From: an uncultured Lachnospiraceae bacterium
GTDB taxonomy: Bacteria; Bacillota; Clostridia; Lachnospirales; Lachnospiraceae
NCBI GenBank assembly: GCA_910578345.1
Contig: CAJTRA010000013.1
Coordinates: 29,846-93,845, forward strand
Direction: 5' to 3'
Length of the DNA: 64,000 nt
Within the stretch, counting starts at the first letter, position 1; each line of letters starts with the position of its first letter. The notes below the pieces were generated by a model. The model had not been told where the DNA came from. It ran no database searches and was given only the letters and a program-made list of their open reading frames with translations. Shown here piece by piece: positions 1-8,927 of this stretch. A program made the position numbers and the translations under genes.

Positions 1-1
1 T

Positions 2-1159
2 GCAAATCAGCCGGTAGCGGAATGGCAGAAGGAAAGGGCGATCAAGTTCGTGAAGGAGCACCCGGAAGTAAGGATCACTCTGACCGCCAGCGGCACGCAG
101 ATCAACGATGCCATGGCAAAACTGCTGACACAGGCAGCCAACGGTACGGCGCCGGATGTGGCGTGCGTTGACAGCTTCTTTTTACCTCAGTATTACGACT
201 ATCTGCAGCCGATCGGGGATGTTCTGGAGAAGAATAATATTCCTTTAGACAGTTGGTTCCCGTTTGCACAGAGCATGATGAAGCCGGAAGATGAGGTGCT
301 GGCGATGTGGTACGACACGGATGTCAGAGCGCTCTATTATCGGAAAGATCTGGTGGAGACGCCTCCGAAGACCTGGGATGAGCTTTTTGCGGTGATGGAA
401 CCTTTGAAAGAGGAGGGGTATTCGTTCCTCTATCCGGCAGGGAAGAATGAGACGACTTCCTGTGATATCCTGCCCTGGTTCTGGGGACAGGGCGGAGAGA
501 TCTTTGACGATTCCGGTAAGCCGATCTTCAATGAAGGCGCAAATAAGGAGGCGATGCTAAATACCTTTGATTTCCTGAAGAAGACGATCGATACCGGGAT
601 AACGCCTCAGCGCGTGACTTCCTTTATGACAGATGGAGATATGATCGAAGATATCGCGTCGGGTAAGGTGGCGATGTTTGTAGGCGGAAGCTGGCTGGCG
701 ACGCAGGTCGGCGCCGTGATCGGCCAGGATGCCTTTAACGAAATGTATGGTATCGTGGATGTCCCTTACATGGAAGGGGGAGCGCCTTCTACCTGCTGCG
801 GCGGATGGACTTATGGGGTATTTACGAAGGATGAGACGAAGAGAGAGCTGGCGGCACAGTTTGTGATTGATCTGTATATCGGTGATGAAGGGAATGTGGG
901 ATATACGTCCGCAAGCGGCAATCTTCCCTGCCGTGAGACCAGTTATGATCTTTCCGACCGGTTTAAGGACGATCCGAATGCGCTGGCATTCCGCGAGATC
1001 TTCCAGAACGGCCATGTAAGACCGGCGAAGACTCTGTATACTTATTTCTCCAATGAATTCCAGGTGGCGTTAGCTGATGTGATCAATGGAAGTAAGACAC
1101 CGCAGGAGGCATTGGATGTGATGGCAGCAAATGTAGATGCGGAATACGCAAAACAATAA
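2..1159 (+). CDS. Sugar ABC transporter solute-binding protein (5' truncated by window edge)
   Basis: The reading frame is open from base 2, so the N-terminus including the expected lipoprotein signal lies outside the window; the first GTG at 50 is internal. What is visible is the body of a family 1 extracellular solute-binding protein: the periplasmic-type segment beginning ANQPVAEWQKERAIKF, an 'NGTAPDVACVDSFFLPQY' stretch, 'YYRKDLVETPPKTWDELF' and 'GKVAMFVGGSWLA', all typical of UgpB/MalE-like proteins. The two permeases that follow (17 nt and 12 nt away) and the GH38 mannosidase suggest that it captures a mannose-containing oligosaccharide or glycan fragment at the cell surface; the substrate is inferred from context only. 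Confidence 0.93.
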   Translation, partial: ANQPVAEWQKERAIKFVKEHPEVRITLTASGTQINDAMAKLLTQAANGTAPDVACVDSFFLPQYYDYLQPIGDVLEKNNIPLDSWFPFAQSMMKPEDEVLAMWYDTDVRALYYRKDLVETPPKTWDELFAVMEPLKEEGYSFLYPAGKNETTSCDILPWFWGQGGEIFDDSGKPIFNEGANKEAMLNTFDFLKKTIDTGITPQRVTSFMTDGDMIEDIASGKVAMFVGGSWLATQVGAVIGQDAFNEMYGIVDVPYMEGGAPSTCCGGWTYGVFTKDETKRELAAQFVIDLYIGDEGNVGYTSASGNLPCRETSYDLSDRFKDDPNALAFREIFQNGHVRPAKTLYTYFSNEFQVALADVINGSKTPQEALDVMAANVDAEYAKQ

Positions 1160-1175
1160 CGGTAAGGGTGAGAGT

Positions 1176-2078
1176 ATGCGGAAAGACAAAAATTTGTTGC
1201 AAAAAATCAGCCGGGGGCCAATCCCCTGGCTGGCGCCCATCTTCCTTGTGCTGGGAGTCTTCTACCTGATTCCGCTGGCGGATGTTATCAAGACCAGCTT
1301 TACAGACGCTACGATGACCAATCCGGCGGGAAACGGTTTTACGCTGAATTCTTATGGAAAGATCTTTCAGGATAAAGCTTTTGGAGATGTGCTGTTTGTC
1401 ACGTTCTTCTTTGTGACGTTCAGCGTCGTGTTTCAGTTTCTGCTGGGATTTTTGATTGCTTTGGCGGTGAACGCGGCGGAAGACAGGCATATGAGGGGAA
1501 CGGTGCTGACAAGGACGATCTCTTTGGTGTCCTGGGCGATTCCGGGGGTGGCGATCGGTATTATCTGGAAGATCTTATATGCGGAGAGCGGTTCCAGCAT
1601 CCTCAATTATCTGCTGTCTCTTTGTGGAGCGGATCCGGTCGCTTTCCTGTCGGATCCAGATACCGCGCTGCTGTCCACCTCCATTGCCAATGTATGGAGA
1701 GGAACGGCACAGAGCATGATCTTACTATATGCGGGAGTGAAGACGGTAGACAAACAGCTCATAGAGGCGGCAAGTATCGATGGGGCGACGGCCGTGAGGC
1801 GTCTGTTCCATATTATCATACCGGGGATGAAGTCGGTGATCATGATTAATATTCTGTTAAATATCATCAACACCTTTAACACGTTTGATATGATCATGCC
1901 CCTGACGGGCGGAGGACCCGGCAGGTCAACGGAAGTTCTGGTGCTCAGCGTGTATCGGAATATTTTCCAACAGCTTGATCTGGGCGGAGGCTGCGCTGTG
2001 GCGATCATGCTTCTGTGCATCAATATTGTTTTCAGTATTTTTTACTTTTTTATGAACAGGGAAAAGGAAGCAGGATGA
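1176..2078 (+). CDS. Sugar ABC transporter permease (MalF/UgpA type)
   Basis: About 300 residues with six predicted membrane segments and, near residue 200, the cytoplasmic EAA loop 'EAASIDGATAVRRLFHIIIP' that docks on the ATPase. Start taken at ATG 1176, preceded by AAGGGTGAG; an upstream in-frame ATG at 1137 overlaps the preceding gene and has no ribosome binding site. It forms the importer with the solute-binding protein before it and the second permease after it. No ATPase gene is present in the operon, so the complex probably uses a shared MsmK/MalK-type ATPase encoded elsewhere, as is common for CUT1 importers in Firmicutes. Confidence 0.94.
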   Translation: MRKDKNLLQKISRGPIPWLAPIFLVLGVFYLIPLADVIKTSFTDATMTNPAGNGFTLNSYGKIFQDKAFGDVLFVTFFFVTFSVVFQFLLGFLIALAVNAAEDRHMRGTVLTRTISLVSWAIPGVAIGIIWKILYAESGSSILNYLLSLCGADPVAFLSDPDTALLSTSIANVWRGTAQSMILLYAGVKTVDKQLIEAASIDGATAVRRLFHIIIPGMKSVIMINILLNIINTFNTFDMIMPLTGGGPGRSTEVLVLSVYRNIFQQLDLGGGCAVAIMLLCINIVFSIFYFFMNREKEAG

Positions 2079-2090
2079 GGAGGTAGCAGC

Positions 2091-2936
2091 ATGACAGAAA
2101 GTAAGTTAAAAAGAAGAATCGTGAATGGAATGTTATATCTGCTCTTTGCGCTGGTTATTGTCTTTTTCCTGTTTCCGATCCTGTGGACGCTTTCCCTGTC
2201 GTTTAAGACAGTTCCGGAGCTGTACCAGGTTCCGCCCGCCTTATTTCCGGAATCCCTGGCAATTGACAATTATGCCTATCTGGTACAGCAGGTGAAGATT
2301 CTGCGGGGCGTATGGAATTCGATGATCGTCACGCTGTCAACGATTGTCGGTACGATGTTGATTGCAGTTCCGGCAGCCTATGCCTTTTCTCGGATTCGGT
2401 TTAAAGGAAGCGCTTTTGTGCAGTTTCTGATTTTGATGTTTCAGATGATTTCGCCGTTGGTGATTGTGATCCCTCTGTACCGGTATTTCGCCAAGATCGG
2501 GCTTTTGAATTCGCTGATCGGACTTACTGCGATCTATATCGCGATTTCAGCCCCTTTTCAGGTCTGGTTTTTAAAGAGTTTCTTTGACACGATACCGACA
2601 GAGCTGGATGAGGCCGCCTGTATTGATGGCTGCCGCAGGCTGCAGGTAGTGACCAGGATTCTTGTGCCGACCATTGCGCCGGGGATTTTCTCCGGAATGC
2701 TTTTGGTGTTCATCAGCAGTTGGTCGCAGTTCGTTGTGCCTTATATCTTGATGGACACGCCCAGTAAGATGCCGCTTGCCTGCCTGTTAGTCAATCTGCA
2801 GTCAACATTTCAGCAGATTACGACCCATTACCTGGCGGCGGCAAGTATTTTGACGATCCTGCCTACGGTGCTGTTGTTCCTGTTTTTGCAGAAATATATT
2901 GTATCTGCATTGACGGCGGGGGCGGTGAAGGGATAG
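2091..2936 (+). CDS. Sugar ABC transporter permease (MalG/UgpE type)
   Basis: 281 residues, second membrane subunit of the importer. It begins after AGGAGG with a short N-terminal cytoplasmic stretch, then a hydrophobic segment, the 'FPILWTLSLSFKT' start typical of MalG-like permeases, and the EAA loop 'DEAACIDGCRRLQVVTRI' near residue 180. The gene lies 12 nt after the MalF-like permease and 42 nt before the alpha-mannosidase, consistent with one transcript for uptake and breakdown of the same glycan. Confidence 0.94.
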   Translation: MTESKLKRRIVNGMLYLLFALVIVFFLFPILWTLSLSFKTVPELYQVPPALFPESLAIDNYAYLVQQVKILRGVWNSMIVTLSTIVGTMLIAVPAAYAFSRIRFKGSAFVQFLILMFQMISPLVIVIPLYRYFAKIGLLNSLIGLTAIYIAISAPFQVWFLKSFFDTIPTELDEAACIDGCRRLQVVTRILVPTIAPGIFSGMLLVFISSWSQFVVPYILMDTPSKMPLACLLVNLQSTFQQITTHYLAAASILTILPTVLLFLFLQKYIVSALTAGAVKG

Positions 2937-2978
2937 ACGATTCGTAATATCATTCATAAGAAAAAAAGGAGACAAAGT

Positions 2979-5774
2979 ATGCTTGAAAGGTTGATTAACA
3001 TAGAGAAGAGTGAGAAAAAGAGCTATTTTCAAAGAAGGCTCGTATCGGAGATGAAGTTTGCCATGCTGCTTGCGGAGAAATCGGAGCATCAGTATGATGC
3101 GCTGATCCGGGAAGCGGAAGATTATGTGGCAGCGGCCTGTGAAAAGGATGGGATCATCAACAGAGAGATTATGGAGAACGCGGAAAAGATCCTGATGCCT
3201 CTATCGCCGAAAGCAAAAGAATATGAAGCGATGTGTGCGGCGCATGCCCATATCGACATGAACTGGCAGTGGGGATGGGATGAGACGGTGAAGGTTGTTC
3301 TGGATACGACCAAGTCGATCCTGCAGATCATGGAGGAATACCCGGACTTTAAGTTCTCCCAGTCCCAGGCGTCGGTTTATAAGATCTTAGAGGACTATGC
3401 ACCGGAACTGCTGGAGAAGGTGAAAGCGAAAGTAAAAGAGGGAAGATGGGAAGTTTCTGCTTCTACCTGGGTAGAGGCGGATAAGAATATGCCGAGTGGA
3501 GAGAGCGCGGCGAGGCAGCTTCTGTATGCGAAGAAGTATTTGTCCGGCCTGCTTGACATTTCCCTGGATGATATGGTTCTGGATTTTGAACCGGATACCT
3601 TCGGCCATCACGTAAACATCCCGGAAATTTTAAGGAACGCCAATGTGAAATACTACTATCACTGCCGCGGCATGAACGACTGCGACTACCAGCTTTATGT
3701 GTGGCGCGCGCCGTCGGGAGCGGAAGTTTTAGTCAACAGAGAGCGCAATTTCTACAATATGGACACAAAGCGGGATGTGGCGTTCCATGTCTTTAAGACT
3801 GCAGAACTGACAGGAGTGAAGAAAACGCTCCAGGTGTACGGTGTGGGGGATCATGGCGGCGGTCCTACCAGAAGAGATGTATCGCGCCTGATCGATATGA
3901 ATAAGTGGCCGATTTATCCGACTTTCTCTTTTACGACCTATCGGGAATTCTTTGAGGCGGTGGAGCCGTACAAAGCAAACCTTCCTGTTTATGAAGGAGA
4001 GATGAACTGTATTTTTGACGGCTGCTTCACTTCCCAGAGTCGCAATAAGAACGGCAACAGGCGGTCGGAGGAGCTGATGTATAAGACGGAAGTCTTCAGC
4101 GCGTTTGCCGCTTTGGAGGGCAAGACCTATCCCCGTCAGATGATGGAAGAGACGTGGCGTAAGACGCTGCTCAACCAGTTCCATGATATTGTTACCGGTT
4201 CCGGCGTACGGGCCACAAGAGAATATGCGCTGGGCGTATATCAGGAAGTGAAAGCGGCGTCCGACAGCATGCGGAATCATGCCTATGAATATCTTGCAGA
4301 CCGGATCAACACGGAACTGATCGTGAAAGAAGAAGAGATTGGCCGCAATGAACCGGATTTCGCCAGGGCTTATGGCGCGGGCGTCGGTTCCGGGCAGGTG
4401 GAACGGGGATCTGGCAATACGAGGATCTTCCATGTATTTAATCCGACGGCAAAGGAGAGGACACAGAATGTGGAACTGCTGCTCTGGGAGTGGTACGGGG
4501 ATGTGGACAGGATTCAGATCACTGACACCAGGGGAAGAAAGGTTCCCTGCCAGTTACTGGATCGGGGCTTTAACGATTATTGGTTCCATAATTATATGAG
4601 ACTGTTAGTGCAGGTGAGCGTTCCGGGGTTTGGCTATACGACACTGAAATTGACGGAAGGGGAACTGAAGAATCTGCCGGTCGTATTCCACTGGGAAAGG
4701 CGGCATCAGGAGAAAGAACAGTTTGTCCTGGAAAATGAGTTTCTGCGGGTGGCGTTTGATCGGGTGGATGCCAGCATTGTCTCTGTCCTGGATAAGGAGA
4801 CCGGAGAGGAATTGATCGATGGCAGCAGGAAGACAGGTATTTTCCAGTATGTGATTGAGGCGAACCACAAGGCTGTTTCTGAGTGGCGTTCGGAGATGTC
4901 CTCCTGGCTGGTGGGACGTTTCAAGACAGTGGAAAGCATCCATCAGGACCTGGAGATCACCATGCAGTACGGGGAGCTGAGAAACAGTCTCTGTTTCGAA
5001 GGGAAATTCCACCATTCCGGCATTCAGGTAGAAGTCTCTCTGGATGCAGGCTGCAGATACCTGAATTACAAAGTAACCTGTGACTGGCATGAGATCGGCA
5101 GCGAGGAGACAGGGGTGCCGAGGCTGCAGTTTAGCATGCCGCTGCCGTACCGGAATCAGCCGTATGTCCAGGATATCCCCTTTGGCTTGATGGAAAGGGA
5201 AGAGATGGGAACGGATATGCCGGCGCTCTCCTTCACGGCTGCTTTCGATGAACAGGGAAAAAGGGGTATTGCAATCTCCAGCAAGAATACATACGGTTAC
5301 CGCTGTGAAGAGGATACGATCGCGCTGGCCCTTCTGCGTTCGCCTTACGACCCGGATCCTTATCCGGAGAATGGCATCTGCCCCGGTGAGTTCTGCGTGA
5401 GCTTCTTAGATGGCAGGGAAAGCAAGGCAAGCCTGCAGCAGAGATTCAGAGAATATAACTGTACCATGGATGTGGTATCCGGAGGACGTCATCCGGGACA
5501 GCTCAAGCCGGAAGCTTCCTGTCTGGAAGTCGAGGGAGAAGGCGTGCTGGTATCTTCTCTGAAAGTGGCAGAAAGTACAGAGGAGCTGATTGTGCGTCTG
5601 TATGAGGCGCAAGGAAAAGCGGAGAAAGCGGCGCTTGTCTTTGCGAAACCGGTACAGGAGGCAGTAAAGACCGATTTGCTGGAACGGGAGTTAGAACCGG
5701 TGCAGACGGCAGAGGATCGGATAGAAGTTTCCCTGCAGCCATATGAGATCGTGACATTGAAAGTGAAGATGTAA
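2979..5774 (+). CDS. Alpha-mannosidase, glycoside hydrolase family 38
   Basis: 931 residues, the length of intracellular bacterial GH38 enzymes, with no signal peptide. The zinc-binding start of the GH38 catalytic domain is visible as 'AHAHIDMNWQWGWDET' (His89, His91, Asp93), and the nucleophile region as 'DFEPDTFGHH' with Asp206 the likely catalytic nucleophile and nearby His ligands. A conserved 'LLNQFHDIVTGSG' motif carrying a further metal-binding His lies near residue 400. The C-terminal beta-sandwich part spans about 480-931. It likely cleaves alpha-mannosides brought in by the preceding importer in the cytoplasm; linkage specificity cannot be read from the sequence. Start at ATG 2979 after AAAAAAGGAGA. 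Confidence 0.93.
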   Translation: MLERLINIEKSEKKSYFQRRLVSEMKFAMLLAEKSEHQYDALIREAEDYVAAACEKDGIINREIMENAEKILMPLSPKAKEYEAMCAAHAHIDMNWQWGWDETVKVVLDTTKSILQIMEEYPDFKFSQSQASVYKILEDYAPELLEKVKAKVKEGRWEVSASTWVEADKNMPSGESAARQLLYAKKYLSGLLDISLDDMVLDFEPDTFGHHVNIPEILRNANVKYYYHCRGMNDCDYQLYVWRAPSGAEVLVNRERNFYNMDTKRDVAFHVFKTAELTGVKKTLQVYGVGDHGGGPTRRDVSRLIDMNKWPIYPTFSFTTYREFFEAVEPYKANLPVYEGEMNCIFDGCFTSQSRNKNGNRRSEELMYKTEVFSAFAALEGKTYPRQMMEETWRKTLLNQFHDIVTGSGVRATREYALGVYQEVKAASDSMRNHAYEYLADRINTELIVKEEEIGRNEPDFARAYGAGVGSGQVERGSGNTRIFHVFNPTAKERTQNVELLLWEWYGDVDRIQITDTRGRKVPCQLLDRGFNDYWFHNYMRLLVQVSVPGFGYTTLKLTEGELKNLPVVFHWERRHQEKEQFVLENEFLRVAFDRVDASIVSVLDKETGEELIDGSRKTGIFQYVIEANHKAVSEWRSEMSSWLVGRFKTVESIHQDLEITMQYGELRNSLCFEGKFHHSGIQVEVSLDAGCRYLNYKVTCDWHEIGSEETGVPRLQFSMPLPYRNQPYVQDIPFGLMEREEMGTDMPALSFTAAFDEQGKRGIAISSKNTYGYRCEEDTIALALLRSPYDPDPYPENGICPGEFCVSFLDGRESKASLQQRFREYNCTMDVVSGGRHPGQLKPEASCLEVEGEGVLVSSLKVAESTEELIVRLYEAQGKAEKAALVFAKPVQEAVKTDLLERELEPVQTAEDRIEVSLQPYEIVTLKVKM

Positions 5775-5836
5775 GATCTCGCAGAGGGGTCATGGAGGAT
5801 AGGCATTTGTGTTAGGAATGACATGGAGGTGCAAGT

Positions 5837-6850
5837 ATGGCAGATATTCATGTGGGATGTCCGCTGCAGCTTAGCGGTGTAGAAGAATTTCAGATTGTCG
5901 GCGGCAAGGGAGACGGCATGAGGGTCTATGAAGTGCGTAACGAGAAAGGACTGGACTTTTTCGTGCTGCCGCAAAGAGGTATGGATTTGGGCAGGCTGTC
6001 TTTTCGGGGAGTAAACTGTTCATATCTGTCCGCTGCCGGCTATGTCGCTCCGGCTTATTTCCAGGAAAAGGATAATGCGTTCTTAAAATCTTTCACCTGT
6101 GGATTCCTTACCACCTGCGGTTTGCGGCAGGTGGGGGTTCCCTGTGTGGAGAATGGGGAGGCGTTGACGCTTCATGGGACGATCTCCCATATTCCGGCGT
6201 CCGCTTCCTGCTGGCGGCAAAGAGAGGACAGGATAGAGATCCATGGCATATTGCGGGACGAAACTCTGTTTGGAGACAAGCTGGTATTGGAGCGGACGAT
6301 CGTATGTCTGCTGAAGGAGAATGTTTTGGAGATTCAGGACCGGATCATCAATGAAGGTGACAGGAAGACGCCTCTGATGCTGCTGTATCATTTCAATGTG
6401 GGATATCCCTTGCTTGCCCCGGAGGCGGAACTTTTCATAGGAGCAGACAGGACGGCGCCGCGGGATGCGCAGGCACAGAAGGGGATCCAAGACTGGCACA
6501 GAATCGAGGAGCCGCAGCAGGGATATCAGGAACAGTGCTTTTATCATAAGATGGGGGCAGTGGGAAAGGCAGGAGTGTTCCATCCGGGGAATCATACAGG
6601 GCTTTTGCTGCGCTATGACACAGAGGCGCTGCCATACTTCACACAGTGGAAGATGATGGGAGTCCGGGATTATGTGATGGGTTTAGAGCCTGGGAATTGT
6701 AACCCGGAGGGCAGAAAGGCCTGGAAGGAGCAGGGAAAGCTGGAATATCTGCAGCCGGGCGAAGAGAAGAATTTCCGGGTCAGGCTGGATTTCTTCGACT
6801 GCTATGCGGATTGGCAGAAAGCAATTAACGAAAGACTGGAGGACAGGTGA
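5837..6850 (+). CDS. DUF4432 family aldose-1-epimerase-like protein
   Basis: 337 residues resembling the DUF4432 branch of the galactose mutarotase-like beta-sandwich fold: 'PQRGMDLGRLSFRGVN' near residue 45 and 'LYHFNVGYPLL' near 185 are characteristic. Such proteins accompany sugar catabolic genes and are thought to act on sugar anomers or epimers; the exact reaction is not established. It sits between the mannosidase and the lyxose/mannose isomerase in one operon and overlaps the next gene's ribosome binding site. Start ATG 5837 follows GGAGG. Confidence 0.82.
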   Translation: MADIHVGCPLQLSGVEEFQIVGGKGDGMRVYEVRNEKGLDFFVLPQRGMDLGRLSFRGVNCSYLSAAGYVAPAYFQEKDNAFLKSFTCGFLTTCGLRQVGVPCVENGEALTLHGTISHIPASASCWRQREDRIEIHGILRDETLFGDKLVLERTIVCLLKENVLEIQDRIINEGDRKTPLMLLYHFNVGYPLLAPEAELFIGADRTAPRDAQAQKGIQDWHRIEEPQQGYQEQCFYHKMGAVGKAGVFHPGNHTGLLLRYDTEALPYFTQWKMMGVRDYVMGLEPGNCNPEGRKAWKEQGKLEYLQPGEEKNFRVRLDFFDCYADWQKAINERLEDR

Positions 6851-6851
6851 G

Positions 6852-7547
6852 GTGAAGAGGTCAAAGATCAATCAAGTCATCAAGGATATGGAGGCGTTGA
6901 TCAAAGAGCGGGGATTTGAGATCCCGGAATTTGGATTCTGGGATGTGGACAAATGGGGACAGATGGAAGAAGGATACGAGGAGATCGCAGATAATAAACT
7001 GGGCTGGGACATTACGGACTTTGGACTGGGCAGATTCGATGAGATCGGTTTTTCCCTGTTTACGATCCGCAACGGGAATATGAAGCAGAAAGACAAATAT
7101 CCGAAGCCGTATGCGGAGAAGCTGCTGATGATGTATGAAGGGCAGACTGCGCCGATGCACTACCATTGGAGTAAGATGGAAGATATCGTGAACAGGGGCG
7201 GCAATGACTTCTATATTAAGGTGTATAACGGCGATCAGGCGGGAAACCGGCTGGACACCGATGTGGAGATCCATACGGACGGACATCATTATACGGTGAA
7301 GGCCGGCAGCAGGATTCTGCTAAAGCCGGGACAGAGTATTACGATCTTTCCGTATATGTATCATGAGTTCCAGATGCCGGAAACAGGCGGTCCTGCGCTG
7401 ATCGGAGAAATCTCGATGTGCAATGACGACGACAATGACAACCGCTTTTATGAGTCCGTAGGAAGATTCCCAAGCATTGAGGAAGATGAGCGGCCCTACA
7501 GACTCTTATGCAATGAATATGGAAAAGCGTCGCAGTATATCAGTTAA
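6852..7547 (+). CDS. D-lyxose / D-mannose ketol-isomerase (cupin type)
   Basis: 231 residues matching D-lyxose isomerases: a cupin fold with 'TAPMHYHWSKMEDIVNRGG' carrying the metal-binding His/His/Glu set and 'KPGQSITIFPYMYHEF' carrying the second His. The family interconverts D-lyxose with D-xylulose and D-mannose with D-fructose; in this operon D-mannose released by the GH38 enzyme is the likely substrate, giving fructose for glycolysis. Start chosen at GTG 6852, immediately after the previous stop (TGA 6848-6850), because GGAGGA lies 8 nt upstream; the in-frame ATG at 6804 is inside the previous gene. A terminator follows, so this closes the operon. Confidence 0.85.
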   Translation: MKRSKINQVIKDMEALIKERGFEIPEFGFWDVDKWGQMEEGYEEIADNKLGWDITDFGLGRFDEIGFSLFTIRNGNMKQKDKYPKPYAEKLLMMYEGQTAPMHYHWSKMEDIVNRGGNDFYIKVYNGDQAGNRLDTDVEIHTDGHHYTVKAGSRILLKPGQSITIFPYMYHEFQMPETGGPALIGEISMCNDDDNDNRFYESVGRFPSIEEDERPYRLLCNEYGKASQYIS

Positions 7548-7560
7548 AAATCAATGACAG

Positions 7561-7604
7561 AAAGTAAAGTTATTTTGAGCGATCGAAATAGCTTTACTTT
7601 TTTT
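7561..7604 (+). terminator. Intrinsic terminator of the mannoside operon
   Basis: A 15-bp stem (7561-7575 with 7586-7600, one G-U pair) with a 10-nt loop is followed directly by a T-run. Being A-rich on the left flank it could act on both strands, but only the plus-strand operon needs it here. Confidence 0.85.
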
Positions 7605-7666
7605 AAATTTATTTTATCATAAATGATAAGAACAATGATGGAAATGGGCATGGGAGGAAAAGACGG

Positions 7667-7888
7667 ATGCAGCGATGGAAGAAGAACAGAAGCAGAGAGC
7701 AGGCAGCTCAAAGAAGAGACAGCCAGAGCAGAGGAAGGGATCCTATCGAGAGTACTGCGCGGTATGGCTGGCTCTTCGGGATGCTTGCCGGTTTTTTGTT
7801 TTTGGGGATCGGCGCCGTACAGGGACAATTCGCCGTGATCTTTAGAAAGGCTGTGATGATCTGTCTGGAATGTATCGGGATCGGATAA
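7667..7888 (+). CDS. Small CXXC membrane protein, CD1871A family
   Basis: 73 residues: a charged, Arg-rich N-terminus (about 33 residues), one membrane segment (WLFGMLAGFLFLGIGAVQG) and the C-terminal tail 'RKAVMICLECIGIG'. The ending ICLECIGIG is the hallmark of the small CD1871A-type CXXC proteins of Clostridia, which are usually only about 40 residues; the long basic N-terminus is unusual. A good ribosome binding site (GGGAGGAAA) precedes ATG 7667. The gene lies 37 nt before a membrane polyferredoxin, the usual neighbour of this family, suggesting a joint redox role. An overlapping 71-codon frame at 7623 lacks the motif and is a shadow. Confidence 0.82.
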   Translation: MQRWKKNRSREQAAQRRDSQSRGRDPIESTARYGWLFGMLAGFLFLGIGAVQGQFAVIFRKAVMICLECIGIG

Positions 7889-7925
7889 GGCCACAGCCGG
7901 CAGTATCCACATGGAGGAGAATGAA

Positions 7926-8816
7926 ATGCGGAAAATAACAATAGGGAAATTACGTCTTGCCGTGCAGATTCTGTTTACCGTCATCACGAACGGCTATGCC
8001 TACGGCTTTATCCATGGGAAAATTTACCAGGGCGGCCTGAAATATGTCTGTGTACCGGGTTTAAACTGTTATTCCTGTCCGGGGGCGCTTGCCGCCTGTC
8101 CGATCGGAGCATTACAGGCGTTATTGAATGGGCAGGGCGTGACGGTGCCGTTTGGCGTGCTGGGCTTTTTCTTTGTCTTCGGGAGCCTGCTTGGAAGGGT
8201 TGTCTGCGGCTTTCTGTGTCCTTTCGGCCTGGTACAGGATCTGCTCTATAAGATTCCGATTTTTCATAAACGCAGGAGACTGCCTTTTCACGGCATTTTA
8301 AAATATGGAAAGTATGTGACGCTTGTGCTGCTTGTGTGCGTCGGTTCCTTATTCTTGTTTGGCGGGTTTGCCAAGATTCCCGCGTTCTGTAAATACTTGT
8401 GCCCGTCCGGGACGCTGTTTGGCGCGCTGCCGTTACTTGGCAGGAATGAACTGCTGCGCAGCCAGACCGGCGGGCTGTTCTTCTGGAAACTTGGGGTACT
8501 GGTCTTTCTCCTGATCCTCTCGGTGAAAGTATATCGTCCTTTCTGCCAGTATCTTTGTCCGTTGGGGGCGGTCTACGGCTGGTTTAACCGGTTCAGCCTC
8601 GTGCAGATCAAATGGGAGACGGACAAATGTACTTCCTGCATGGCCTGCCAACGGGCCTGTCCGGTGGCGCTTTGCGTGCAGGAGATCTCTGTGTCGCCGG
8701 AATGCATCCGGTGTGGGAAATGCGTAGATGCCTGTCCGGCGGACTGCCTGCATTTCACGGCGGCAGTCAGACAGAATGTGCAGGAAAACGATGGCCGGCA
8801 GAAAGGTGAATTGTAA
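7926..8816 (+). CDS. Membrane-bound 4Fe-4S polyferredoxin (NapH/YccM-like)
   Basis: 296 residues with several membrane segments and many cysteine clusters: 'CVPGLNCYSCPGALAACP' near residue 42, 'CGFLCPFG' near 95, 'CKYLCPSG' near 155, 'CQYLCPLG' near 205, and two C-terminal classical 4Fe-4S motifs 'CTSCMACQRACP' and 'CIRCGKCVDACP'. This is the pattern of NapH/RnfB-neighbour quinol- or ferredoxin-linked electron carriers. Start ATG 7926 is 7 nt from GGAGGA; the ORF's earlier ATG 7911 overlaps that site. Paired with the upstream CD1871A-like protein it probably forms a small membrane electron-transfer unit; its electron donor and acceptor are unknown. Confidence 0.87.
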   Translation: MRKITIGKLRLAVQILFTVITNGYAYGFIHGKIYQGGLKYVCVPGLNCYSCPGALAACPIGALQALLNGQGVTVPFGVLGFFFVFGSLLGRVVCGFLCPFGLVQDLLYKIPIFHKRRRLPFHGILKYGKYVTLVLLVCVGSLFLFGGFAKIPAFCKYLCPSGTLFGALPLLGRNELLRSQTGGLFFWKLGVLVFLLILSVKVYRPFCQYLCPLGAVYGWFNRFSLVQIKWETDKCTSCMACQRACPVALCVQEISVSPECIRCGKCVDACPADCLHFTAAVRQNVQENDGRQKGEL

Positions 8817-8927
8817 AAAAGATGCTTGCCCGAACGTAAATTGTCAGATAAAATAATATCATATAGGGTTCTGCCATTACAATTATGTGCAGAATACAGA
8901 GATGATAAAGAAATAAGGAGGGTTACG

